Source of the DNA: Nitrospirae bacterium GWB2_47_37
GTDB lineage: Bacteria > Nitrospirota > Thermodesulfovibrionia > Thermodesulfovibrionales > Dissulfurispiraceae
Length of the DNA stretch: 34,715 bases
Assembly (NCBI GenBank): GCA_001803635.1
Contig: MHDU01000047.1
Coordinates: 1 to 34,715, forward strand
Reading direction: 5' to 3'
Under the pieces are notes generated by a model. That model saw only the letters and a program-made list of their open reading frames with translations, searched no databases and was not told where the DNA came from. Positions 7,281-14,893 of this stretch are shown piece by piece; position 1 is the stretch's first letter, and every line of letters begins with the position of its first letter. The position numbers were made by a program, and so were the translations under genes.

Positions 7281-8387
7281 ATGGATATTAATAATACATT
7301 GCTTAAAGATGTTTCAATACTCTATGTGGAGGATGACGAAACCATAAGAGAGAATTTATTCAATTTTCTGTCGAGAAGGTTCCGCAGCGTATATACGGCG
7401 CAAAACGGCGAAGAAGGACTCGAATTGTTCAAAGACAAACTTCCGGATATTGTGATAACGGATATTCAGATGCCGGTGATGGACGGCCTTAGGATGGCGG
7501 AAGAGATAAAGAAAATAAGCGGTGATACGCCTGTGATAATTACTACCGCGTTCGGCGACGTGCCGTATTTGATGAAGGCGATCGAACTCGAAATAGACGG
7601 CTATCTTCAGAAGCCTATAAGATATGAGAAGCTGTTCGATACGGTATGCAAATTCGCCGCGCGCAGAAAAATGGAAGAAGAACTGCTTAAGGCAAAGAAA
7701 CTGGAGTCCATAGGCATCCTTGCGGCCGGCATTGCGCATGATTTTAATAACCTCCTGACGCCGATTTTAGGGCACATTTCCCTCGCAAAGACAAGCCTTG
7801 CTCCGGACGACAAAATATACAAAAATCTCGATGCGGCGGAAAAGGCCTCTTTCATGGCAAAGGACCTTGTTCAACGTTTTATGGTGTTCGCGAAAGGCGG
7901 AGAGACCGTTAAAATGGTAATTTCGATTAAAGAGTTGATAAAGGAGGCTTCGATATTTCTCCCGAACTCGAACGCGGAGTGCGAGTTTCATATCGCCGAA
8001 GACCTCCGGAGCGTTGAAGCCGACAGCGGCCAGATATTTCAGACTATCCATAATATTGTCATAAATGCGTGCGAGGCCATGCCGGATGGGGGAATCGTCA
8101 GCATAAGCGCTGAAAATATCGTCATCGGCAAAAAAGACAATCTTTCGCTTGAAGACGGAATGTACGTAAAGATATCGGTAAGGGATAGAGGCATAGGCAT
8201 TCCCGAAAATCTTCTTCCGAAAATCTTCGATCCCTACTTTACTACAAAAGGAATGGACAGCAGAAAAGGCACCGGACTCGGGCTTGCGACCGCTTATTCC
8301 ATAGTCAAGAGGCACGGCGGATATATTTCGGTCGAATCCGAGGCGGGCGTCGGTACTGTTTTCCATATTTATCTGCGTGCGGTTTAG
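7281..8387 (+). CDS. Receiver-histidine kinase hybrid (REC then kinase), end of H-NOX operon
   Basis: A 368-residue cytoplasmic protein. The receiver (about 8-128) has VEDDE (17-21), Asp61 in VITDIQMP and Lys111 in QKPI. The transmitter has His153 in GIAHDFNNLLTP, N box NIVINACEAMPDGG, G1 DRGIGIP (302-308) and G2 GTGLGLA. It has no membrane helix and no DNA-binding domain. The order receiver-then-kinase is the reverse of classic hybrids and suits a relay step: phosphate from the HNOBA kinase would switch this transmitter on or off. The final target is not encoded here unless it is the single receiver at 1736-2263. The start is ATG 7281; an ATG at 7274 is in another frame and stops after five codons. 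Confidence 0.92.
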   Translation: MDINNTLLKDVSILYVEDDETIRENLFNFLSRRFRSVYTAQNGEEGLELFKDKLPDIVITDIQMPVMDGLRMAEEIKKISGDTPVIITTAFGDVPYLMKAIELEIDGYLQKPIRYEKLFDTVCKFAARRKMEEELLKAKKLESIGILAAGIAHDFNNLLTPILGHISLAKTSLAPDDKIYKNLDAAEKASFMAKDLVQRFMVFAKGGETVKMVISIKELIKEASIFLPNSNAECEFHIAEDLRSVEADSGQIFQTIHNIVINACEAMPDGGIVSISAENIVIGKKDNLSLEDGMYVKISVRDRGIGIPENLLPKIFDPYFTTKGMDSRKGTGLGLATAYSIVKRHGGYISVESEAGVGTVFHIYLRAV

Positions 8388-8423
8388 CAGAAAGTCCGAT
8401 TTTTTAAGAGGTTTCGATTAAGG

Positions 8424-8429
8424 TATAAT
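8424..8429 (+). promoter_or_regulatory. Possible -10 element of a leaderless promoter
   Basis: A perfect TATAAT lies eight bases before the ATG of the SpoU methyltransferase gene. Transcription would then begin about at the start codon, giving a leaderless mRNA. This fits the lack of a Shine-Dalgarno sequence ahead of that ATG. No convincing -35 hexamer is seen. Confidence 0.35.
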
Positions 8430-8437
8430 AATCCTGC

Positions 8438-9256
8438 ATGGAATCCGTAAAAATTACAAGCTCCGCAAACCCTTTAATTAAGGAAGCCCTGAAGATTAAG
8501 GAAAAGCGCGCGCGGTTCAAGCATGAGGCGTTTTTGATCGAGGGCCCTCATCTCATCGAGACGGCGTCGGCATCTCCATCCGTCGAGATAAAAAGGGTAT
8601 TTTTCACGGAGGAGTTTTCGTTAAAACGGGAGGGGCAGAGACTTTTAAGACAGGTTTCAAAAAGAGATGTCGAATTGATCGAAACATCGGCATCTGTTCT
8701 TTCAAAGTTAGCCGATACGGAAACGCCGCAGGGGATCGTCGCGGTTGTATCATATGAAAGTATCGGATTGAATGAAATTAGTTTTAGGGACGTTCCGTTT
8801 CTCGTCGTCTGCGACGGTATTCAAGACCCCGGCAACCTTGGAACGATTATCAGGGCGTCAGATGCGGCAGGCGCGGATGCGGTGATAATCCTTCCCGGCA
8901 CATGCGACGCCTTTATGCAGAAGGCAATACGGGCGACAGCCGGAAGTTTGTTCAATATTCCGGTTATTTATTCCGACGCTGAATCCCTTTCTCATTATCT
9001 CGATTCGCGGAATATTGTTTTGTATGCCGCGGATGTGCATGCAAAGACTTCGATATATGAGGCCGACTTTAAAAGGCCTGCTGTCGTCGCATTCGGCAAC
9101 GAGGCGCACGGCGTGAGCGGGAAACTGCTTAAAACGGCAAAGGGGATAAAAATTCCCATTATCGGCAAGGCCGAGAGCCTGAATGTTGCAATGTCGGCCT
9201 CTATATGTTTATATGAGGTTGTGAGGCAGAGGTTGGATTCCCATTTTTCAGCGTAA
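8438..9256 (+). CDS. TrmH/SpoU-family rRNA 2'-O-methyltransferase
   Basis: A 272-residue SPOUT-class RNA ribose methyltransferase using S-adenosylmethionine. The N-terminal substrate-binding domain opens ITSSANPLIKEALKIKEKR and has FLIEGPHLI. The three catalytic motifs are intact: motif 1 with N133LGTIIR139, motif 2 FGNEAHGVS with Glu222, and motif 3 SLNVAMSASICLYE with Ser247-Leu-Asn249. These are the hallmarks of the RlmB/TsnR group; the exact nucleotide modified cannot be assigned. The ATG at 8438 gives the usual family N-terminus but lacks a ribosome-binding site (see the -10 entry at 8424). rplI follows after 48 bases. Confidence 0.93.
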   Translation: MESVKITSSANPLIKEALKIKEKRARFKHEAFLIEGPHLIETASASPSVEIKRVFFTEEFSLKREGQRLLRQVSKRDVELIETSASVLSKLADTETPQGIVAVVSYESIGLNEISFRDVPFLVVCDGIQDPGNLGTIIRASDAAGADAVIILPGTCDAFMQKAIRATAGSLFNIPVIYSDAESLSHYLDSRNIVLYAADVHAKTSIYEADFKRPAVVAFGNEAHGVSGKLLKTAKGIKIPIIGKAESLNVAMSASICLYEVVRQRLDSHFSA

Positions 9257-9304
9257 TTGGTTATACTAATCCATACCAAAATCGAGTCGAAAGGAGAATT
9301 TCAG

Positions 9305-9748
9305 ATGCAGGTTATTCTTAAAGACAATGTGAAGGATGTAGGCCATATAGGGGATATGGTAAACGTCAAGGACGGGTTTGCGAGGAATTTTTTGATACCG
9401 AAAGGGTTTGCGGTCGAGGCCAATCCCAAGAATCTCAAGGCCCTAGAGCATGAAAAGAGAAAGATACAGGAGCTTGTGAAAAAGGCCAAGTCGGCGGCCG
9501 AAGATATGGCCGCGAAGATATCGGGGACATCTATAACGATAAAGGCAAAGTCCGGGGAAGAAGATAAGCTTTTCGGTTCCGTTACGGCCATGGATATTGC
9601 CGAGGCGTTGAAAAAAGAGGGGCTCGATGTAGATAAAAAGAAAATCGTGATCGATGAGCCGATAAAAAGGCTCGGCAGCTATACGGTCAGCGTAAAGATT
9701 CATCAGGAGGTTTCGGCTCAGGTGAATGTTCAGGTTGTAAGCGAGTAA
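9305..9748 (+). CDS. rplI: 50S ribosomal protein L9
   Basis: A 147-residue protein of standard L9 length. The N-terminal rRNA-binding domain reads MQVILKDNVKDVGHIGD, then VKDGFARNFLIPKGFA. A long charged central helix follows, then the C-terminal domain with KLFGSVTAMDIAEAL and ending in a VSVKIHQEVSAQV strand. A longer in-frame start at 9257 exists, but ATG 9305 gives the conserved L9 start and has AGGAG eight bases upstream. It stabilises the L1-stalk side of the large subunit. It is followed by dnaB, a neighbour pairing common in bacteria. Confidence 0.97.
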   Translation: MQVILKDNVKDVGHIGDMVNVKDGFARNFLIPKGFAVEANPKNLKALEHEKRKIQELVKKAKSAAEDMAAKISGTSITIKAKSGEEDKLFGSVTAMDIAEALKKEGLDVDKKKIVIDEPIKRLGSYTVSVKIHQEVSAQVNVQVVSE

Positions 9749-9772
9749 TAAGTAATAGATTAGGGGGTAGTT

Positions 9773-11167
9773 TTGAGAGAGGTCAATTTAAGTTCAAGGG
9801 ATATGCCGGGAAATATGATTGACAAGCTGCCCCCCCAGAATATAGAGGCGGAGCAGTCCGTTCTCGGCGCGATCATCCTCGATAACGAGGCCCTTCCAAA
9901 AGCCCTCGAAGTACTCGGCTCCGAGGACTTCTATAGGGATACCCACAGGCGTTTATACAATGCTATGACGGGTCTTTTCGAGAAGAACGAGCCGATAGAT
10001 ATTATTACCCTTACGGATTATCTAAGAAGAAGCGATGAACTCGATTCCATAGGCGGCATTTCTTATCTTTCCAATCTTGCTAATGCCGTTCCGACGTCCG
10101 CTAATATCCGTTATCACGCGAAGATAGTAAGGGAAAAGGCGCTGCTGAGGGCTTTAATAAAAACCGCTACCCAGATTACTACAGAAGTCTATGAGGACAG
10201 CCGCGACGCTGACGAAATGGTGGATTACGCGGAGAAGATGGTATTCGATATCGCGGACAAGAGGACAAAGACGTCATTTGCGAGCCTGAAGGACGTTATT
10301 AAAGATACCTTTAAGATGATAGAGCATCTGTATGACAAAAAAGAGGCCATTACAGGCGTTCCTTCCGGATTTAAGGACATTGATGAACTGACAGCCGGAT
10401 TTCAGCCCGGCGATTTGATAATCATCGGCGGCAGGCCCGGCATGGGAAAGACCGCCTTTGCCCTTAACATAGCCCAGCATGTGGCAATCAATCTCAAAGA
10501 GCCTGTGGCCGTATTCAGCCTCGAGATGTCGAAGGAGCAGCTTGCGATGAGGATGCTGTGCGCGGAGAGCATGGTGAATGCCTCCCATGTGAGAAAGGGT
10601 TTTATAGGCAAGCAGGACTGGCCGAAACTCACCAACGCGGCAGGAAGGCTCGCTGACGCCCTTATATTTATAGACGATTCGTCCGCCATTACAGTGCTTG
10701 AAGTTCGCGCAAAGGCGAGGAGACTGAAAATGGAGCACGGAGCGTTGAGTCTTGTCGTAGTCGACTATCTCCAGCTCATGAGGAGCAGGGGTAATTTTGA
10801 GCGCAGGGAACAGGAGATATCCGAAATATCGAGGTCTTTGAAGGCCCTTGCAAAGGAACTGAAGGTTCCTGTTGTCGCCCTCAGCCAGTTGAACAGGGCC
10901 GTCGAGCAGCGTGGAGAAAAGAAACCCACGCTTGCGGATCTCAGGGAATCAGGGGCAATAGAGCAGGACGCGGATGTGATAATGTTTATTTACCGTGATG
11001 AGTTATACAATAAAAACAATCCCTCCAATAAAGGCAAGGCAGAGGTGAATATCGCAAAGCAGAGAAACGGGCCTACCGGCACGGTAAATCTCACCTATCT
11101 CGCGGACAGCACGAGATTCGTCGATTTCGCTAATGTCTCGTACGAATCCGAAGAGGATGCCTATTAA
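9773..11167 (+). CDS. dnaB: Replicative DNA helicase DnaB
   Basis: A 464-residue hexameric 5'-3' helicase of normal size, with no intein. The N-terminal domain starts LPPQNIEAEQSVLGAIILDN. The RecA-like domain has Walker A G220RPGMGKT227, Walker B VVVDYLQLM with Asp331, and the LSQLNRAVEQR and DLRESGAIEQDADVIMFIYR motifs carrying the arginine finger. A TTG at 9773 is taken as start because a G-rich site (GGGGGT) precedes it at suitable spacing; ATG 9803 or 9815 would trim 10-14 residues without harming the domain. The stop overlaps the next ATG by one base (TAATG). Confidence 0.96.
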   Translation: MREVNLSSRDMPGNMIDKLPPQNIEAEQSVLGAIILDNEALPKALEVLGSEDFYRDTHRRLYNAMTGLFEKNEPIDIITLTDYLRRSDELDSIGGISYLSNLANAVPTSANIRYHAKIVREKALLRALIKTATQITTEVYEDSRDADEMVDYAEKMVFDIADKRTKTSFASLKDVIKDTFKMIEHLYDKKEAITGVPSGFKDIDELTAGFQPGDLIIIGGRPGMGKTAFALNIAQHVAINLKEPVAVFSLEMSKEQLAMRMLCAESMVNASHVRKGFIGKQDWPKLTNAAGRLADALIFIDDSSAITVLEVRAKARRLKMEHGALSLVVVDYLQLMRSRGNFERREQEISEISRSLKALAKELKVPVVALSQLNRAVEQRGEKKPTLADLRESGAIEQDADVIMFIYRDELYNKNNPSNKGKAEVNIAKQRNGPTGTVNLTYLADSTRFVDFANVSYESEEDAY

Positions 11168-11988
11168 TGTCGAAGACCGCGCCGTGGAAGAGGTCGCCTG
11201 CAGTGTCAGGACAGTTTTATTACGGTACCGCGTCGAAATTGAGGAGTCAGGTCGAGCAGTATATCCTTGCGGAAGCGGCAAAAGAAAAGGTCATAGGCAT
11301 TATGTCTCCCCACGCGGGGTTGATGTATTCCGGACATGTAGCGGGCGCAGTATATTCCTCCATTGAATTTCCGAAGACATTCGTGCTTATCGGGCCGAAT
11401 CACACCGGACTCGGTTCGAATGTATCGATTATGACTTCCGGGCAGTGGGAAATTCCCGGCGGAACTTTCGAAATAGACGAAGAACTTGCAGGAAAGACGG
11501 CAAAGGCGGCGCCGGCTATAACGGAGGATGCGAAGGCGCACCTGTTCGAACATTCCATTGAAGTGCAGTTGCCTTTTATAGCCTATTTTTCCGAGGATGT
11601 TAAGATTGTCCCTATAAGCGTCATGAGCGCTTCGGTTCAGGAGTGCAGGGAAATAGGAGAGGGTATTGCGGATGCCGTAAAAGAGGCTGGTTATGACGTT
11701 GTCATCGCGGCAAGTTCCGATATGAGCCATTATGTGCCTGATGATATAGCCCGTAAATTCGACAATCTTGCGATTGCCGAAATTCTCGGCCTTAATCCCG
11801 AAGGTCTGTATAACACCGTAAAAAAAGAAAATATTTCGATGTGCGGTTTCATGCCCGCAACCATAATGCTCTATGCCGCAAAGGCGTTGGGCGCACGGGA
11901 TGCCCGGCTCGTTAAATACGCGACATCCGGGGATGTGAGCGGCGATTACGAGCATGTGGTGGGATACGCTGGCGTGGTTGTGAAATGA
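11167..11988 (+). CDS. amrB: MEMO-family protein (AmmeMemoRadiSam system protein B)
   Basis: A 273-residue MEMO1-like protein. Family marks are APWKRSPAVSGQFYYG near the start, MSPHAGLMYSGHVAG, LIGPNHTGLG, EHSIEVQLPFIAYF, ASSDMSHYVP, and the C-terminal CGFMPATIMLYAAKALGA region. The His, Asp and Cys residues of the metal site in the MEMO/extradiol-dioxygenase-like fold are present. Its usual partners, an AMMECR1-domain protein and a radical-SAM protein, are not in this window, so function is by family only. It is translationally coupled to dnaB upstream and to the MobA-like gene downstream (ATGA overlap). Confidence 0.9.
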   Translation: MSKTAPWKRSPAVSGQFYYGTASKLRSQVEQYILAEAAKEKVIGIMSPHAGLMYSGHVAGAVYSSIEFPKTFVLIGPNHTGLGSNVSIMTSGQWEIPGGTFEIDEELAGKTAKAAPAITEDAKAHLFEHSIEVQLPFIAYFSEDVKIVPISVMSASVQECREIGEGIADAVKEAGYDVVIAASSDMSHYVPDDIARKFDNLAIAEILGLNPEGLYNTVKKENISMCGFMPATIMLYAAKALGARDARLVKYATSGDVSGDYEHVVGYAGVVVK

Positions 11989-12581
11989 CAGGCGTTATTT
12001 TGGCGGGCGGTGAAAACCGGAGATTCCCCACACTCAAGGGTTTTATAAAGACATGCGGTTCCACGATAATAGAAAAAAACCTTTCCCTCATGAAAGGCAT
12101 GTTCGATACTGTCTTTATCAGCGCTAATATGCCGGAAAAATATTTTTTCTTAGGCGTGCCGCTCGTAGGTGACGCGCTTCCTTCTCAAGGCCCGATGTCC
12201 GGTATTTATTCATCCTTGATTAACGCGAAGGAAGACTGTATTTTTGTAGTTGCCTGCGATATGCCGTTTGTAAGCGGAGATGTTATCTCTCTTATCTGCC
12301 GTAAACATGAAGAAGCTTATTCGACTTCTAACGGGGTTGACGCCGTAATCGCCATACGTAACGGGGAGCCGCAGCCTTTGCTCGGCATTTATTGCAAGAG
12401 CGTGTTGCCCCGCCTTGAAGACCTGATTTTAAAGGGCAGGACGTCCATGAAACGGTTTTTGAGCGAGATTAAGACCAATTTTATCGAGGAGTCTGTTATA
12501 ATGACGGTAGACCCAGCCGGCACGTCATTTGTTAATATAAATACGCTTGAAGATTACGAAAAATTAATGGCTATACGCTAA
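11985..12581 (+). CDS. mobA: MobA-like molybdenum cofactor guanylyltransferase
   Basis: A 198-residue NTP-transferase. It starts [13 protein letters not shown], a variant of the LAGGxSxRMG nucleotide-binding loop with Asn for Ser and Phe for Met. It continues with LKGFI (the Lys of the signature), [10 protein letters not shown], and VACDMPFV with the metal-binding Asp, then [11 protein letters not shown] and [11 protein letters not shown]. These match MobA, which adds GMP to molybdopterin. The divergent first loop leaves some doubt about the exact substrate. Its ATG overlaps the MEMO stop (ATGA). The next gene is tatA; many Mo enzymes are Tat substrates, so the pairing makes sense. Confidence 0.85.
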   Translation: MTGVILAGGENRRFPTLKGFIKTCGSTIIEKNLSLMKGMFDTVFISANMPEKYFFLGVPLVGDALPSQGPMSGIYSSLINAKEDCIFVVACDMPFVSGDVISLICRKHEEAYSTSNGVDAVIAIRNGEPQPLLGIYCKSVLPRLEDLILKGRTSMKRFLSEIKTNFIEESVIMTVDPAGTSFVNINTLEDYEKLMAIR

Positions 12582-12594
12582 AGAGGAGGTAGGT

Positions 12595-12807
12595 ATGTTC
12601 GGTCTTGGAATGCAGGAGTTAATAATAATACTGGTGATCATTTTGATCCTGTTCGGGGCAAAAAGATTGCCGGAGCTTGCAGGAGGCATCGGCAAGGCGA
12701 TCAAGAGCTTTAAAAAGGGAATGAGCGAGCCTGAGGAAATTGATGTAACGCCCAAGCAGAGCTCGGCGGAAGGCAAGGAAGAGGTAAAAGAAGAAAAAAA
12801 GGCTTAA
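12595..12807 (+). CDS. tatA: Sec-independent translocase protein TatA
   Basis: A 70-residue TatA/TatE protein. It has the short N-terminus [13 protein letters not shown], one transmembrane helix to about residue 20, the FGAKRLPEL hinge, then an amphipathic helix [14 protein letters not shown] and an acidic/basic tail. This is the full family layout. A GAGGAGGT ribosome-binding site lies a few bases ahead of the ATG. It forms the size-variable pore for folded, twin-arginine-tagged proteins together with TatC, which is not in the window. Confidence 0.95.
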   Translation: MFGLGMQELIIILVIILILFGAKRLPELAGGIGKAIKSFKKGMSEPEEIDVTPKQSSAEGKEEVKEEKKA

Positions 12808-12813
12808 TATCAA

Positions 12814-13905
12814 GTGAACAGGGGCCTTACCGCTGAAATAGATTTAAACGCCGTCTCGCATAATCTCAAGGTTATAAAAGATATTGCCCGTAATCTGCCC
12901 GTAATAGCCGTTGTAAAGGCCGATGCTTACGGCCACGGCGCCGTAAAGATTTCCGGAAGGCTGATTAATGACGGCGTGGAATATCTTGCGGTCGCCTTTA
13001 CCGGAGAAGCAAGAGAATTAAGAGATTCAGGCATAAACGCCCCTATACTCGTTCTTTTCGACCCCGACGCAGAAGATATTTTCAAATACGGCCTTGTCCC
13101 TGTAATCGGCGACAAAAAAACAGCGGATGCTTTGTCTAAAGAGGCTGAAAGGCGCAATACTGCCTTGAATGTTCACCTCAAGATAGATACCGGCATGGGC
13201 AGGCTCGGTTTCGCAGGCGATCCTGTCAAAGAGATACTCGAAATAGCAGGCATGAGGGGCATAAACGTTGAAGGCGTGATGAGCCATTTTTCAGAGGCGG
13301 ATATCAAGGATGAATCTTTCGCCCGCATGCAGATCGCTTCGTTCGATTCGGTTAGAAAAGAACTTTTACAAAAGGGTTTGCAAATAAGGCTCTTTCATAT
13401 AGCCAACAGCGCCGCTGTCGAATCCCTGCACGAATCTAATTTCGACGCCGTAAGGCCGGGGATAATGCTGTACGGCTATTCGCCGGTCCTAACTTCAAAC
13501 TTGCAACTCATTCCCGTTATGACTGTTAAAGCAAAAATCCTGACCATAAGAAGGCTGCCTGCAGGCGCTCCGATAAGCTACGGGAGGACGTTTATTACAA
13601 AAAGGGAAAGCCTTATAGGAGTGATGGCGGCAGGTTATGCGGACGGTTTGAGCAGGCGGCTTTCCAATAACGCGGAAGTTATTGTAAGGGGTAAAAGGGT
13701 TCCGGTTGTAGGGCGTGTCTGCATGGATTTGACTATGATAGATCTGACGGACATAGGACATGTCGAAGCAGGTGATGAGGCGGTAATTATAGGAAGACAG
13801 GGAAACGAATCGATAGATGCCGATGAATTGGCACGCAGGGCGGATACCATCCCTTATGAAATACTTACGTCGATTGGATATAGGGCGAAAAAGGTGTATT
13901 ATTAA
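12814..13905 (+). CDS. alr: Alanine racemase
   Basis: A 363-residue fold-type III PLP enzyme that makes D-alanine for peptidoglycan. It starts RGLTAEIDLNAVSHNL and has the PLP lysine Lys35 in VVKADAYGHGAV. Other family motifs are HLKIDTGMGRLG, VRPGIMLYGYSP, PISYGRTF and VPVVGRVCMDLTMIDL. The start is GTG 12814, six bases after the tatA stop; the Shine-Dalgarno is weak, perhaps AAGG inside the tatA tail. A multi-hairpin palindromic element follows the stop codon. Confidence 0.95.
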   Translation: MNRGLTAEIDLNAVSHNLKVIKDIARNLPVIAVVKADAYGHGAVKISGRLINDGVEYLAVAFTGEARELRDSGINAPILVLFDPDAEDIFKYGLVPVIGDKKTADALSKEAERRNTALNVHLKIDTGMGRLGFAGDPVKEILEIAGMRGINVEGVMSHFSEADIKDESFARMQIASFDSVRKELLQKGLQIRLFHIANSAAVESLHESNFDAVRPGIMLYGYSPVLTSNLQLIPVMTVKAKILTIRRLPAGAPISYGRTFITKRESLIGVMAAGYADGLSRRLSNNAEVIVRGKRVPVVGRVCMDLTMIDLTDIGHVEAGDEAVIIGRQGNESIDADELARRADTIPYEILTSIGYRAKKVYY

Positions 13906-13916
13906 ATTAGATTGAG

Positions 13917-14053
13917 CAAGACAGAAGACAAAGCATTTCCGCTTCATTCTCGAAAGGCATCCGAGCCTTTCTCTGAAGCTACGCCAGCCCGCTTAAACAT
14001 CCATGTTACGCTTGGGCTGCCGAAGTCGCTACAATACTTTGTCTTCCGTCTTG
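13917..14053. repeat. Palindromic multi-hairpin element (REP/MITE-like)
   Basis: Arms 13917-13937 and 14033-14053 are inverted repeats matching at 19 of 21 positions. They enclose two further hairpins. The first is nested: GCTTCA 13941-13946 with TGAAGC 13974-13979, and inside it GAAAGGC 13952-13958 with GCCTTTC 13965-13971. The second pairs CAGCCC 13985-13990 with GGGCTG 14014-14019 and AACAT 13996-14000 with ATGTT 14003-14007. The whole makes a closed three-way cruciform. Both outer mismatches become G-U pairs if the minus strand is transcribed. It could be a dispersed palindromic repeat, a transcription end for alr, or an RNA. No coding potential is seen. Confidence 0.7.
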
Positions 14054-14066
14054 ACTGTTCTGATTT

Positions 14067-14126
14067 ATGAATAATAAAGATATGGAGGCATGGGTAGATA
14101 AAAGGCTTTACCTCGCCACATTATGA
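14067..14126 (+). CDS. Possible 19-residue leader ORF coupled to mlaE
   Basis: ATG 14067 opens a 19-codon frame beginning MNNKDMEAWVDKRLY, whose TGA overlaps the mlaE ATG (ATGA). The mlaE start itself has no good Shine-Dalgarno, so coupling from this short frame could explain how it is translated. The short frame also lacks a clear ribosome-binding site. Supported only by position. Confidence 0.25.
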   Translation: MNNKDMEAWVDKRLYLATL

Positions 14127-14893
14127 AATTTATAGAGTTAATAGGCAGGTATATTATCCGTTTTACGGGCGAACTGGGCAATGTTTTGATATTGCTCCGG
14201 CATACGGTAAAACAGGCGCTCGTTCCTCCCTATGAGATAAGGAGCGTCCTGAAACAGATAATTGAGATAGGCATAAAATCCCTTCCCGTAGTTCTTATCA
14301 CCGCCGTTTTTACAGGCATGGTCATGGCGCTTCAGACTTACACCGGATTTAAGAGATTTAACGCGGAGTCTATGGTGGGGTTCGCCGTGGCCCTATCGAT
14401 AACGAGGGAACTCGGCCCTGTCCTAACAGGAATTATAGTTGCCGGCAGGGCAGGAGCGGCGATGGCCGCGGAACTCGGTACAATGAGGGTTACGGAGCAA
14501 ATAGACGCGCTTGAGACGCTTGCGGCCAATCCTGTTAAATACCTGATCGTTCCGAGGTTCTTAGCCGGCATGGCGGCCCTTCCGGCGCTTGCTGTTGTCA
14601 CGGATATTGTAGGCATCATGGGCGGCTATACCGTTACCGTCGGTTTCTTCGGCGCAAGCTCCGCGACATACTGGAAGAAGACATGGGACTTCATAGAGCT
14701 TGAAGATATATACTTCGGACTTGTCAAGGCGGGTTTTTTCGGAGCGTGCATAGCTTTGATAAGCTGTTATAAGGGGTTTTACTCCGAAGGAGGAGCCGAA
14801 GGGGTAGGCAAGGCGACAACAGGCGCTGTGGTTCTTTCGTCGATGACTATACTCATATCCGACTATTTTCTTTCAGCGTGGATGTTCAGATGA
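14123..14893 (+). CDS. mlaE: MlaE-type ABC permease (phospholipid transport)
   Basis: A 256-residue inner-membrane permease of the MlaE/YrbE family with about five hydrophobic segments. Family signatures are GMVMALQTYTGFKRF, SITRELGPVLTGIIVAGRAGAAMAAELGTM, VTEQIDALE, and the C-terminal SSMTILISDYFL. With MlaF and MlaD it forms the inner-membrane complex moving phospholipids between inner and outer membranes. Its stop overlaps the mlaF ATG (ATGA), and mlaD follows the same way. This indicates a diderm organism. MlaB and MlaC homologues are not adjacent. Confidence 0.94.
   Translation: MKFIELIGRYIIRFTGELGNVLILLRHTVKQALVPPYEIRSVLKQIIEIGIKSLPVVLITAVFTGMVMALQTYTGFKRFNAESMVGFAVALSITRELGPVLTGIIVAGRAGAAMAAELGTMRVTEQIDALETLAANPVKYLIVPRFLAGMAALPALAVVTDIVGIMGGYTVTVGFFGASSATYWKKTWDFIELEDIYFGLVKAGFFGACIALISCYKGFYSEGGAEGVGKATTGAVVLSSMTILISDYFLSAWMFR

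Noticed and set aside
11206-11955. 249-codon minus-strand frame over the MEMO gene
   Set aside because: Antisense shadow; the plus-strand protein has full family motifs and coupled starts.
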